Origin: Pectinophora gossypiella
Lineage: Eukaryota; Arthropoda; Insecta; Lepidoptera; Gelechiidae
DNA: 64,000 bases
Direction of reading: 5' to 3'
Assembly (NCBI RefSeq): GCF_024362695.1
Contig: NC_065417.1
Coordinates: 7,247,001 to 7,311,000, forward strand
Shown: positions 11,201 through 21,379 of the stretch, one piece after another
Layout of the letters: each line of letters starts with the position of its first letter
How positions within the stretch are numbered: the first letter of the stretch is position 1
Notes under the pieces: generated by a model
Seen by the model: only the letters and a program-made list of their open reading frames with translations
Told to the model about the DNA's origin: nothing
Databases searched by the model: none
Position numbers and translations under genes: made by a program

Positions 11201-13416
11201 GAAAATTTCCAACACGAAGTCGCAAAATCGATGACCATGCCGGAGGCGCTGAGGAAATCCATACCTAGAAGCGTCTCATTATTATCAGCATCCGGAAAAA
11301 TAACAAACTCAATCGGAACCTTTTTCTTCTTAAAAGTGACTGAAACATCAACACTGCATACGAGGACATCGCGCTGGTGCACGACTCCGTCAGCGAGTTT
11401 CACGGCCACCTGCTTCTGAGTAAAACTTTGCTTCTTATCCTTCAGAAGTTTAAAAAGAGAATGACCTGCGACACAGCACTTAGCTGCGGTATCAATAAGA
11501 GCGGTGCCTCGCGAACCTAAAATGTCGACGCAAAGAATAGGCCTACTGCAATAAGTAGCCGTCGAGGTCGCGGAAATTGGGGCAACAACAGTGTCATATA
11601 CCCTACTGAACACGCTTTCAAAACTTGAAGAACAATTCGGGTCGACACCAGTGTCATTCACCCAACTGAACGTGCGGGAAGAATTCGGACCATTTACCCT
11701 ACTGTGCACGCGTTCAACACCTGTGGAAAAATTCGGGACATTAACCCTACTGCACATGCTGGAGAAATTCGGGCCACTTACCCTACTGTGCATGCGTTCA
11801 AAATCTGTGGAAGAATTCGGGACATTAACCCTACTGTATACGCCGGAACAATTCGAGACATTTGCCCTACTGTACATGCTGGAAGAATTCGGACCATTTG
11901 CCCTACTGTGCATGTGTTCAAAAGTTGGCGAAGATTGACCCGTGTGATTGATCAAACATTGATCGTGTAACAGACCTTTTGAGAGAGATTGAGAGTCGAG
12001 TGAAAGTGTATCCGAATTCGTGTCTGTCAAATGTTGAGTGAAAGGAGTGAAGTTGGTTGCGTGTGACACATGAATGACATTAGGAACAGAATAAGTAAAC
12101 ATAACCTCGTCATCACCATAGCATAGATCGCAATTACATATTTTATCACAAGAAATATTAATTGAAAGATCATGAATGTCATTATTCGAACTCGGGGTGG
12201 AATAAGGTTGTTTACATTGATTAGGAAACGTACTTACGGCGTAAAATGAAACTTTCGCGGTACAATTTGGACATTGTGACCGTATTACACCCTTTGCTCC
12301 ACAACCATAACAAGAAATAGTATTGTTATCACGCTTATCGTTATCAATCTTATCAGTACTGTTCTTATTCGATAGTTTACGACACTCTTCACGAACATGA
12401 CCGGGCACTTTACAGTATATGCAAAAAGGACGAGATTTCATGGCACTTTTATTGTTCGACGCGAAGTCCGGAGACATGGTAGACGTGCTGGCGCCGGTAG
12501 ACGCGGTGCTGGGGCGGCGCGCTGCGTTCTTCAACGACGGCGCGGCCGACGTAGACGTCATGCGCGGAGTACTCGGCGCAGGACGGTGTGTAGCACACGA
12601 TGCACTGTCGTTACTCACGTTATCTAGGGAATCTTCGACTTCACGTGACTTCCAAAGAAGGATCTCGAAGCTGTACACCTCCTCGCGACGTAGGCGCTCG
12701 CGGATACGCTGGTGTAAAAGTCCATAAATCATGTCAATCTCGACTTTCTCTGATAGGTCTCCTCGAGGAAGGCGGGCGAGGAGCGCTCGGGCTCTCGCGA
12801 TGAATAATTCCGTCTTCTCGTGTTCATGAGTCATTTTAAAAAGCTCTCTGTAGATGCGATGCGGAGGACGACTGTCGCCGAAGGCGCTGCGCAGGCTCTG
12901 GATTGCAGTGGTCCAGGTGGTGATGGATGGCTTCACGCCCTGCCACCACGTCGCGGCGTCGTGAGTCAGCAACATGGAGATGCCACGGAGTGCGTTAGCA
13001 TCGCTGACGTTGGCGCAGTCTTTATATGCTTCAATAGCGTCTATAAATCCGTCTAGAGACTCCTCCATCGCGCCGCTGTAGCGCGCGTTGCATGTGGTGA
13101 AATAACCACCGGAATGGTGAGCCGTGGTAATGGGTTCTGCTGGAGCCGGGGCGGGCGTGGCAGGTCGTCGCTCTTCCTCACGGTCGAGGAGGCGCTGAAG
13201 AGACTGTTGCCACAACATCATCATCGCAGACATATCGCCGATGGTGACGGTCGCCGCCGCTGCGGCGGGCGCGGTAGGTGGTGCAGAAGCCGAGGGCGCG
13301 GCTGGCACAGGAGGGACTACTCGCGCTGCAGATTCTTCATGAGGCGTGTGGAAGTCCGCCTCGACGCTGTCGTCGTCGGCAGCGGTGGAAGAATGACCAC
13401 TACGTGTGAGAGGCAT
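8059..13416 (-). CDS. Gag-Pol polyprotein, Ty3/Gypsy element
   Basis: One 1785-residue frame with no stop between gag and pol. A retrotransposon Gag domain covers about 105-265 (FTTCNARYSG to SREVEDSLDN). Two zinc knuckles follow near 331 (CX2CX4HX4C, complete) and near 367 (CYGCGAKGVIRSQC, with V in place of the usual His). Residues about 496-609 are a degenerate tandem repeat rich in SRVN/GPNSS. The protease motif LIDTAA is near 638. Reverse transcriptase spans roughly 800-990 with catalytic YLDD near 967. RNase H begins near 1110 (TDASDYALG). Integrase has an HHCC zinc site near 1326-1370 and the DDE residues in AVDLFGPL (~1395), SDNG (~1456) and NPAERKNRD (~1488). A GPY/F-like RRDGPYVV motif is near 1640. 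The frame runs on into the 3' LTR. All catalytic residues I checked are present. The lineage within Gypsy was not resolved, and no env frame follows. Confidence 0.95.
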   Translation of the reverse strand: MPLTRSGHSSTAADDDSVEADFHTPHEESAARVVPPVPAAPSASAPPTAPAAAAATVTIGDMSAMMMLWQQSLQRLLDREEERRPATPAPAPAEPITTAHHSGGYFTTCNARYSGAMEESLDGFIDAIEAYKDCANVSDANALRGISMLLTHDAATWWQGVKPSITTWTTAIQSLRSAFGDSRPPHRIYRELFKMTHEHEKTELFIARARALLARLPRGDLSEKVEIDMIYGLLHQRIRERLRREEVYSFEILLWKSREVEDSLDNVSNDSASCATHRPAPSTPRMTSTSAAPSLKNAARRPSTASTGASTSTMSPDFASNNKSAMKSRPFCIYCKVPGHVREECRKLSNKNSTDKIDNDKRDNNTISCYGCGAKGVIRSQCPNCTAKVSFYAVSTFPNQCKQPYSTPSSNNDIHDLSINISCDKICNCDLCYGDDEVMFTYSVPNVIHVSHATNFTPFTQHLTDTNSDTLSLDSQSLSKGLLHDQCLINHTGQSSPTFEHMHSRANGPNSSSMYSRANVSNCSGVYSRVNVPNSSTDFERMHSRVSGPNFSSMCSRVNVPNFSTGVERVHSRVNGPNSSRTFSWVNDTGVDPNCSSSFESVFSRVYDTVVAPISATSTATYCSRPILCVDILGSRGTALIDTAAKCCVAGHSLFKLLKDKKQSFTQKQVAVKLADGVVHQRDVLVCSVDVSVTFKKKKVPIEFVIFPDADNNETLLGMDFLSASGMVIDFATSCWKFSGSHQTYPLEFESEDSEVPRSVVASSFMLREDEGIMLTCDQRRQVSDVLDRHEDVFNLGGAPTTYAEHRIDTGDHVPVAVPPYRLTPAKKAIMEAELGKMLAEGIIEECESPWASPALLVPKKDGTFRFCVDYRRLNAITKSDSYPLPVIEDLLHSTKGCFVSTIDLRSSYWQVSVAPGDRDKTAFVTPFGTYRFLRMPFGLKNAPATFQRLMDRFRSGSMVKDVTLLVYLDDLLVLSESYEKHLQDLQLVFDRLRVFGLRANRDKCVFVAKEVKYLGHLITPEGILPDGSKVESILNMNEPKNLKHLRTFLQTCAWFRKFVPGFSGIAQPLTKLTRKNEPWNWSDEQQKAFDELKKKLTSAPVLVQADYSKPFVIRTDASDYALGAVLTQGDGIEEHPIEYSSRLLTSAERKYSTTEREALAVVWAVEKYRPYIDGHPIIVRSDHQPLRWLLTLKSPSGRLMRWALRLQAFDIQYEYTPGKANVVADTLSRPVCDDVSREDCGICTVIVDVPHVNPEELRKSQLSDPDVCKIIQDLEHSDALASNRWLERGYLMNQGVLYRLSPDADSEEPQLVIPASMIPEVLKEFHDAPLAGHQGVDRTLERIRQRYYFTGMRRYVSEYLKTCVDCQKYKPANQKPAGLLQTPILNQRGEVLAVDLFGPLPEAEDGSKWVLLIEDTATRWVEIFALRDATAEACAPLMIEQYFMRYGFPRRIVSDNGVQFVSAVMQQCMHILGIKQNLIPLYHPEANPAERKNRDMKIQLAILVKTEHRAWSKYLPQVRFALNTATCSTTGLTPSYMMFAREMRTPFDAHHDLRAVLEKDNYVPQVTPYLTRFVSSLQDIRDRVEKQQDSRKDTSDASRRPFPVYAEGDLVLLTTHALSNAQKGLTKKFMPRRDGPYVVKRVLSPTTFEIADQDGQLLGRFHSSDVSLFSGPQSSDTQPVQPRRLRGRPRIRDRETLTHTRTHDAPHVFAKPRAGRSCSLEEECVARRSLNSPPPHTSPPQVAPSNRVASKSTLPQRARAPAARPASGTLIGRREIRLPARFRV
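8243..8257 (-). promoter_or_regulatory. Polypurine tract of the Gypsy element
   Basis: On the minus strand AGAGGAGGAGTG directly precedes the 3' LTR. This is the normal position and composition of the plus-strand primer. Confidence 0.7.
11590..11930 (-). repeat. Degenerate tandem repeat inside gag
   Basis: Repeated units carrying CATGCTGGAAGAATTCGG-like blocks, separated by CCCTACTGTGCATGCGTTCA-like blocks, encode alternating MYSRAN/VYSRVN/MHSRVN and GPNSS or VPNFS motifs. Unit lengths vary from about 11 to 37 codons, and the frame is always preserved. It lies between the zinc knuckles and the protease. Confidence 0.8.
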
Positions 13417-13489
13417 ATTGTTGTTGCAGAATGCACTTTAAACTGGATATTCAACTGAAAGCTGGAGTTCGTACGCTCGTAGAATTTCA

Positions 13490-13509
13490 CGGCCCGAGTT
13501 GGGCAGCCA
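13490..13509 (-). promoter_or_regulatory. Primer-binding site of the Gypsy element
   Basis: Two bases downstream of the 5' LTR the minus strand reads TGGCTGCCCAACTCGGG. It begins with the TGG expected for pairing with a tRNA CCA end. The tRNA species was not identified. Confidence 0.6.
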
Positions 13510-13511
13510 TT

Positions 13512-13966
13512 TGTGACACGGTGCTCTGTGTCGGTAGAGTTCGGGGTTCGGTGCGTGAATTTCCTCACGGTCTCTCCAGGGTGGCAGAATGAAACAGTCC
13601 AGGTGGTGATACGAAAGGTCCGCGTTTATTATCAAAACGAGAGGTACACTTCACAGTAACACTAGTGATTCTAATGTAGGAACAACAAACAATATTATTT
13701 AACACAGTCTCTCACATAAAATTAGGAATTACGGATAATTAAGAAAATTATAACAGAATAGCGTCAACCATTTCAAGTACGCTCAAACACGGAATCTAGC
13801 GGGGAGCCGAATCTCGCGCCGTCCAATCAGCGTGCCGGACGCAGGCCGCGCGGCCGGCGCGCGTGCGCGTTGCGGTAGCGTCGATTTAGACGCGACGCGA
13901 TTGGAGGGTGCGACCTGAGGGGGTGAAGTGTGCGGCGGAGGGGAATTTAAAGATCGGCGCGCTACA
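13512..13966 (-). repeat. 5' LTR of the Gypsy element
   Basis: 455 bp, TG...CA ends, matching 7788-8242 along its whole length by eye. The plus-strand right half is strongly GC-rich (GGCCGCGCGGCCGGCGCGCG region), while the left half is AT-rich. In transcription order the GC-rich part comes first and would hold the promoter. Confidence 0.93.
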
Positions 13967-14218
13967 ATACTTATCTGCCTAGTTATTCAGGTTTCGCGTT
14001 CTTTAAACTAAAGTAGATCGGTACCTATATTGCATGTCTACCACATACCTACGTATAATCTCTACTAAAGAGTTTAAAAAAGTTAAGAGGGTAATTTCTA
14101 GTGTTAACGAGAAAAAGTCAACATATTTCTAGACTAGAATATAAAACACTTTTTGTATAAAAAAGGTCTGTAGACATAAATTGTGTGCGGTGAAGTAGGT
14201 ACAACAAGTGTATAGTGC

Positions 14219-14231
14219 GTCTAGACTAGAC
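14219..14231 (-). promoter_or_regulatory. Candidate Smad-binding palindrome, inverted 13-mer
   Basis: GTCTAGACTAGAC, the reverse complement of the 13-mer at 4777-4789 and 20017-20029, followed by a GC-rich GTGGGGGCGGCCGC. A related 11-mer TCTAGACTAGA lies 90 bp upstream at 14128-14138. Function is inferred only from the known Smad consensus. Confidence 0.4.
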
Positions 14232-14564
14232 GTGGGGGCGGCCGCATTAAGCGGCCCTTAGTCACTCCTAGGAAATTGGGTCACTCTGTTCAACTGAATT
14301 CCGAAACTAGGCTAGAATTTAAACTAAATTCTTGCAAACAACAAATAAATTAAGTATCAGAAAGTTCAGTAGCCTATTGCCTCGTCGGTTGTATAATACA
14401 CATGACATAACACACGGCACGTGGTCTTGACACAAGTTTCCAAATCTGAAGTTTAAGAGAAACCTGCAAATATTTGAAATGAAAAAGATGCAAAGTTAAA
14501 TATTTCGGGGAACATTATCGTCTTTCTATGGTCTTTTCTGTGGTCAAAAAGGACTTGTGCGTGT

Positions 14565-14665
14565 CTCCGAGAACGACACGTCTGATAGAGCGAAGTGGAA
14601 GAGAAGTACGAAGGAGGAAGACCCCACCATCATGGGAATAATAAATGCCAAGGAGAGAGAGATTA
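14565..14665 (+). mobile_element. LINE 3' end scrap
   Basis: A short plus-strand frame reads VSENDTSDRAKWKRSTKEEDP. This resembles the C-terminal DRAKWK...DP end of non-LTR retrotransposon ORF2 proteins in moths. It is about 100 bp, with no more of the element upstream. Family not assigned. Confidence 0.4.
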
Positions 14666-15649
14666 TCGTCTTTCTATACTAGGCTGGGTGCGAATAAAAA
14701 ACAGAACACATTCAGCTGCTTGTCTTTCAAGCATGTCGTTAATTCCCACAGAGGGATTTTGTCCTTTCTAACATTATATACAGTTGGCGATAGGCTGGTT
14801 CTTGTCATAATAAGGTTCATCAGATATCCATCTTATGACTGCGTATCCAACCAACATTGGCTGCAAATTGTCTTCTGATTACCTATACGTACTTGTGGCT
14901 CTGCCCACCCCATTAGGGATGTACGGGCATCAGTTTATGTATGAGTAACTAAGATTTCTGGATACGACATCCTTTAATTTTTACCAATAATGAATATTTC
15001 CAAACTGATTTAAGTAATTAAAACACATAATAACGGGTTCTTACCGCGTTTAAATGGGGATATGAGACTCCCGATATGATTTAAGTAGGTAGGTAATCGA
15101 AATGAAGCCAAATAAAAGTTAGTAAGTCACGCTCTGCGAATAGTTAATAAGTAACTTTGTTACATAGCTAATTTGGTTTTGAGCGTGTAATATTGTTTTA
15201 TATTAAAAGTAGGTACATACCTATACTATGCACTTGTAGATAGACCGTCTGTGCAGCATTTCATTACCTTAGCAGTCTGGAACAAAAAGTATCGTCTGTC
15301 TAGACACGGAGGCGTATATTCACACCATGCGACCCGTGGCCTTTCAGTTTCAATCCCGTATAATGGTTTGCCATTCAGCTGACTACATTAGGCGCTAACA
15401 GCGACGCTGTAAAAAATGAACTCAAACTAAAGGCTCTAGCTATAGAGTTTGGCAAAGTGGGCGATCAAAGTTGCCGTGATACGCCTCCTATACGGAATTA
15501 TTCAAGTTTGTGCAATACTTGCAAATGTAAGTACTCATTTGTAACTCAGAATTATTTGTATTCATTCATTACTATGTTTGTGAAAACAAAAATGGCACAC
15601 TTTTAACCCAAGTTTCAAACAAGGTCTTAAAAAAACCTGTGTTGTGATG

Positions 15650-15805
15650 AGTATAATTTTTAACTGATAAAATCATTTATAATCCAAACATGAACTCGAA
15701 AACAAATTCGACAATCATTGGTTTAGGCCTGTGCTGGATTCGAACCTGCGACCTCAAAGTAAAAGGCAAGCATTCTACCAACTGGCCTACCACGGCTCTA
15801 CACAT
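15650..15805 (-). mobile_element. tRNA-derived SINE (family B), head
   Basis: The minus strand reads GTGGTAGGCCAGTTGGTAGA (A-box-like) and GGTTCGAATCC (B box; plus-strand complement at 15736-15746), then GCACAGGCCTAAAC. The family is the same as at 23008-23345. The body decays after about 15650. Confidence 0.65.
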
Positions 15806-16689
15806 GTAACATTTTCGGAAATGCGCTTTTATGTTTGAGCGAATAATAATAATCTTCTTTTTTTAGTCTTGTGTAATATTTACTTAACTAATGAAATTTA
15901 AATAAAGTTGGAAAATAAGAATTCATACTCATACCCATCAGGTCTATAATTTATAAGAGGTCTAATGCAGCTTTTTGTGTGGTTTTGTAAATAATCAATA
16001 TAGGACCTTATGATGAAGTTTGTGACATTGGTTTACTAGTCAAAGATAAATTAGTTCATCATCTTCCTGAATTCTTGGATCTATGAACCGATGAACTCCC
16101 ATGAACTGATGAGAGTGGGTAAGTAATGATACTTAAGATTCTTCTCTTCTTCTAATCATATTATCCCCCGTTGGGATGTAGAATTCGAATTTTGATTTAC
16201 ACTCCTTGCGATCTTTTGCGACCTAACCAAACCTAAGCTACAATGAAGATTTTAAGTTTTTCTTTTCGTTCTTGGGCATATCTGCACTTCAAAAACTTTT
16301 CAACAGAAAGTTCTTGTTAGACTCTATTGAAACGATTGTCGTTGATATGCAAAACAGTCAATACTTCTAATAGAATTAAAACAAGTTTACAACAAAGTTT
16401 GCGAATGTACAAAATTATATATCTAGAAATGGATTAAATAATTCATGCGGCCGGCGACATGTTAATCCCAAGTCGTAACATTGGCTGGTCTAGAGGTCGC
16501 CACACTTACCCATGTTTCCATTTACGTGCAAACATAAAAGGATATGGACATGTGACATTGATCGATACATTCAGACAAATAAAATAAGTGCTAACGCCAT
16601 TTGTGGGTATGTACTTCAATTGAAATGAGTGATAATATTTATTAAAATGAAACTAAGTTTTTGGATATGTATATAGTACCTGCTTATTA

Positions 16690-17150
16690 TGCTTTTTAGT
16701 ATCTCTCTCTCTCTTTATTTAAGAGCTGCGCACAGAGTAATTGATTGCCATTAATCCGTAGATAGGGCATGTAGAACGGTGGTTGCCCCAATCGCCTTCC
16801 GTTCCGCAGTACACCGACCAATTTTTCAATCGGTGATGTTCTAGCTAGAGCCCTACCAGAATCCATTTCCTCGGTCGGCCAGTACTGATACCGCTGCTGC
16901 CCAGCGTCAGGGGTGCGCTTTTGAAGTAGCGGCGTCTACTCGCTACGTCACAAGATCGCCGTAGAACCTAAGTAGCATTTTATAGGTTAGCCCGTCCCAG
17001 CGCGCTACCCACGACGTTCTGCTAATCCTGTCGCTGTTTGGTCGGGGACTGCTTATTTTTATATTCGCAACTAACCATCATATCTAATGGCCGTTCCACT
17101 ATCCGCCACCTGTGGACCCCGTACATGGCCTACAGCTCAGCTTTTTAGTA
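16690..17150 (-). repeat. Probable transposable-element remnant
   Basis: A block more GC-rich than its surroundings, with a (CT)n run at its low-coordinate edge (a GA-rich tail on the minus strand). That suggests a minus-strand retroelement 3' end. No coding motif could be read confidently and no second copy was seen in the window. Confidence 0.3.
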
Positions 17151-17644
17151 TATGCCATGTAAATATATGATATTATCAAGTAACTTTAGTTAGATTTTTT
17201 ATTCAGAAGTCAGTTTCATGCACTTTTTTTACACACCTACACCTAACCTCCAAAAATAACCCATTTTACTTCTTTACATCGCTGTCTACGTCTAACTAAT
17301 CTCTACCTATTCGCCTACCCTTTGTTTTATACATTTGTATTGTGAAACAAAATTATTTTCCCGCGCTCGTAACGTAGATATGAACAAGCAATTTGCCTGA
17401 GTGAAAAGTATAAAATTGAATATAAAAAGGGGTAATGTATAATCTAAACCCTAAACAGGGTTGATATTTTATAAAAATGGGTTAAAGTGGCGTGCATAGT
17501 ACTATACTTATAACGTAATTTACCCTTTCTTTTTTAGAAAATGTTTCTTAAAAAGTTGTAACATTTGTACTTATGTACTTAAAAAAATGTTTTTAAGATT
17601 AACTGGTAAGTAATTATTATGCGAAAAAGCAGGCGTGAGGGACT

Positions 17645-17720
17645 TTCTTGAAATTATATCAAGCATTATCCCGTGTTTTATAGGGTCCGCTTACCTAACC
17701 TGAAGTTTTGACAGATCCGG
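17645..17720 (-). mobile_element. SINE family B tail fragment
   Basis: The plus strand GCATTATCCCGTGTTTTATAGGGTCCGCTTACCTAACC is split by me as GCATTATCCCG and GGGTCCGCTTACCTAACC. Both are the reverse complement of the tail at 23295-23335 with few changes. Confidence 0.6.
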
Positions 17721-18501
17721 TTTTTTTTTACTTAAAACTATATAGGTACTTAGAATAAACATAAACAATCAAACTACGTGAGACATAAGTCGTAAAGGTC
17801 AGGTTAAACAGTGGGTTAGTCCCATGACGACAAACATGACGATACTCAAAGAACATTAAAAAATATATAAAAGTACGAAGAAAAAGAAAAAAGACTGTCC
17901 TCGATTGAGGTCATGTGATGATATGAACATCTCGAGTTCAGCTTACTAAATAAGTATGCTAATCACTGCACGTTGACCTATTCAAAGAATTCAAAAAATA
18001 AAACATTCACTAACATGATCTCTTTGTTTACTTAATTTATTTATTTTGTACATACTAAAACAGACACAAGGAACATACAAAACAGATAGTACAGGTAAGC
18101 CTACCTCTAAACAAGGAGATTACTTCCAGCTGACCTACGTGACGAGAGAGACTTTCAACGTATAATATTATATAGATAGACATACATACGCGTACAAATT
18201 ATTTAGAAATTAATTATATTATATTATTCAAATCCTTCAAACTGATCGATACGAGTTGGACTATGCTAGATTAAAATTGTCAGTCTAAGTTAGCCTTACA
18301 TTGAACTTCTTTCTGAGTAAAGTGAAAATTGAGTTGGTATATTAAAAAAGTGTGAAATTCTAAGCATATAAATAATATGTTATTATAAAGGCAGATGATA
18401 TGAAATATAAAATTATTTTAATAAAGTGCGAGAGGTGTGGCGTCAGCGGCTGCGCGCACGTGACCGGTTCCCGGCGTCTGCCCTTCCGTCGCCCTCGCCA
18501 C

Positions 18502-18509
18502 GTCTAGAC
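18502..18509. promoter_or_regulatory. Candidate Smad-binding palindrome with GC module
   Basis: GTCTAGAC, preceded 26 bp upstream by CGTCTGCCCTTCCGTCG (18475-18491). The same 17-mer precedes GTCTAGAC at 20022-20029 with slightly longer spacing. The pairing of the two motifs at both places suggests one duplicated module. Confidence 0.4.
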
Positions 18510-18642
18510 CGCGCGCTATGCACTGGCCCCACTAACCGCGGGTAGTTGACGAACTGAACAGCAACCACAGATCAAAAAAGTCCGTCTAAAATGAGTGTAA
18601 GCTCTGGCCCCACTCCACATACAAGGTTCACCAGCTAATAAC

Positions 18643-18958
18643 GACCTGTGCGGTTCAGTGGTTGAGCGTTGGGCTCACGGTCCGGAGGTCCCGGGTTCGA
18701 TTCGTGGGACATATCACAAAAATCACTTTGTGATCCCTAGTTGCAGGCTGATCACACCCGATTGTCCGAAAGTAAGTAGATCCGTGCTTCGGAAGGCACG
18801 TTAAGCCGTTGGTTCCGGTTACTATTTACTGATGTAACAACGTAGTCGTTACATGAGCAATGTCAGGGGCGTACGGCGGCTCAATAATAACCCCCCTGAC
18901 AACAGGGTTTCTGAGGTTCGTCATCCATCTCACAACCCACACGATAGAAGAGACGAGC
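18643..18958 (+). mobile_element. tRNA-derived SINE (family A), copy 2
   Basis: Head CGGTTCAGTGGTTGAGCGTT and B box GGTTCGATTC (18694-18703). Body motifs CCGTGCTTCGGAAGGCACG and CGTAGTCGTTACATGA match copy 1 at 3355-3668. It ends in a CACACGATAGAAG stretch. Confidence 0.8.
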
Positions 18959-21379
18959 TGATTAGTAACCAGAGAGGGCCCAGCCAAGATGCAAATGTTC
19001 CTATTTCAACACTAGATAACACTTTTGCACGAATCGACACTCTTCGACGCCAGGTGTTCTCTTAACTCGGAAACGAGAAGCGAAGCGATTGTGTAAATAG
19101 GAATATTTGCCTTCTGTTCCTAGGAACAGAAAATATAAACTTCAGCAACCACAATACTGCTGGAAGACGTGACGCAACAAACATCGCAGGCTTCGATATA
19201 TATACTAATACTAAATATCTTTAGACAGTATGTAGGTACGCTGCGGGGTCTACTGATTTCGTGCATTCCGTCTACTGTTCGGATATGTAGGTAATCCATA
19301 AACTTAATTTTTATAAGGATTCACGAACACACACGATTTTATAAGAACTCCCACAAGACAGAAGATCGCTTGGCGCTGGCAGAGGAGCGTGGTGTAGCAC
19401 GCAGCTCCTACATTTCTACACAATTTCAAATTTAGTTACGTACAATACCAATAAAAGTTTTAAGCAAGTTAGCTAACAAGTTTACATTGTCTCTCAAAAA
19501 AATATTATTGCAACAATCGAGATCTTTCCGAAAGTCTTCCAGTCCTAGTACCCAATGAAAATTAAGCTAAAAGTTTTCAATGTAAAAAAGCACCTACATA
19601 ATAAGTATATCTAAGTAGCAAACAGAATATGTGTGTGAAATAAATCAACCGACTCGACCGAAGCCTTCTCTTTCTACGTAAAGAGACATGGTTATAATAT
19701 GATACTTTATGAGTAGGCAGGCAGTCTTTTTTCGTTTATGATTATTTAGTTTTTGAGTTAGGCAGAGTCACAAGTTGTCACCAGAAGGCAAACCTCCATC
19801 CATAAAATGATTCCGTCATTATTCTTTTAAGGCTAACCTAATATTAGGCGTAATATTCGCACCAAAGTTTCTATAAACATTTCAATTGTACATTTTGTGT
19901 CATAAAACAATTACGCAATGTTTAAAGTTGCACTAATTCTCCGTAAAAAATGTTGTGCAAGTCTGAAAATCGCAATAAAACGCGTACCGTCTGCCCTTCC
20001 GTCGTCCTCAATGCCAGTCTAGTCTAGACAAAATCCAGCCCATCTGTACTACCTACACGCAGTGGCGTAGCTCCCAGAGACGCATTGAGGAGGCGCTCTG
20101 CGACCACAAGCACAGAGCCACAGACCCCTCAAAGCTTAGCCAGCGTCAGTCAACCTCATTCAAAATGTTTTTTAGTTTCTCCCAATTTAGAAAAAATAAG
20201 CACCTACTTACTTAATATGAAATTTCACATTTCCCACAAAAATCATGAATGTGCTAAATACTTCATTTTCTCGTATTAAGTAAGGAGTAGCTTAGGTACT
20301 TAATAGCATAGAATAAGGAATATGTTAAAAGGGCCCAAATCGTTGCTGACGTCGCTAACTGACGTAAGTATCTGAATTTTTTTGCGAATCTGATTTGCAA
20401 CTTTTGTTATTGTCAATAAGACACAAATTGTTGATATAGCAAAAAAATGTAGATACGTCACTTTGCAAAGTCAGCCATGCAATGTTTATGGTCATAAGGT
20501 CCTCAAATACCTAGCTACGTTACTGCCCACACTCCGCGCCCCACATAGCTTACTGAAGATAAACTGTCTGCACGGCGAAAAATTGAATCTTAATTCAATT
20601 ATGTAAAGCTATCTGGAAAATAATAGCTTCGTTTTCAACTGTATTATTTGAATCTAAATTATACTTTAGGTATGGTTTCTTTATTAGGTTTTAGTGGAGT
20701 TCAAAATACCAAAATCCGTATCTAACAATAGGTAATTAAATTTTATAATAATTAGGTATATATAACTTATGTACTCTATGATGTAAAGAAAATCTTTGAA
20801 TGATACATACAGCACTTACATGTTAAAAATACTTAATACTGGGCAAGTTGTGGAATGCGACAATGAGATTGCCAATGCATACAAATCCAATTCTAAATAA
20901 AGGACGACATACAGGTGTGTATTGATCACATTGGTTGCAATTTAGATCTGCTCAACCTTACCCAACACAGTCAGTTTATGTGTAGGTATTTATAAGCCTA
21001 AAGTTTCAATCAGCTTAAAGATTACTTGCGTAAACCGGAGGCCAATGTAGTAGCTTATGAATTTATGACAATTAGTGTTTTTTATAGCTGTTATTAAGGC
21101 CGACGGTATGAAGTTGTTTGGGATTATAAACTTTATTGTTACTGCTAGTATTAATTTAACCTTTTACGATGCATCCAAAAATATATGATTAGTTTTTATG
21201 AGAAGATACGTGCATAAAACTCACGTCCGTTATCTGTGATACCTACGCTACGTAGAGCCAAAAGTCTATACTTACAGATAGATAACAATATCTTGCAGTG
21301 GTCTTAAGATATTTGTGATAATGGTTACCAGCCAATTATTTTCTACTGGTAAGTAATATCCGTTGAGAGTTTGGAAGAA
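18959..21379. other. Noncoding stretch, no gene recognised
   Basis: AT-rich DNA without a convincing exon. It holds the GTCTAGTCTAGAC site at 20017-20029 with its upstream GTCTGCCCTTCCGTCG module at 19989-20004. Nothing else was assignable. Confidence 0.45.

Larger units (their letters stand above)
7784..13970 (-). mobile_element. Complete Ty3/Gypsy LTR retrotransposon
   Basis: The element proper is 7788-13966, flanked by a 4-bp target duplication ATAC (7784-7787 and 13967-13970). It is transcribed on the minus strand, so the 5' LTR is at 13512-13966 and the 3' LTR at 7788-8242. The 455-bp LTRs are the same length, start TG and end CA, and look identical base for base by eye. One long gag-pol frame fills the interior, with a primer-binding site and a polypurine tract at the expected edges. 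There is no env-like frame. Identical LTRs and an unbroken 1785-codon frame indicate a very recent insertion that may still be mobile. Confidence 0.95.
13971..18642. other. Noncoding stretch with repeat scraps
   Basis: No host exon recognised. It includes a LINE 3' scrap (14565-14665), a SINE B head (15650-15805), a probable repeat (16690-17150), a SINE B tail on the minus strand (17645-17720), a (CT)n run at 16700-16713, and GTCTAGAC sites at 14219, 15298 and 18502. A GC-rich patch lies at 18430-18540. Confidence 0.45.

Noticed and set aside
7788..13966. Endogenous retrovirus with envelope gene
   Set aside because: No env-like frame with signal peptide or membrane segment lies between integrase and the 3' LTR.
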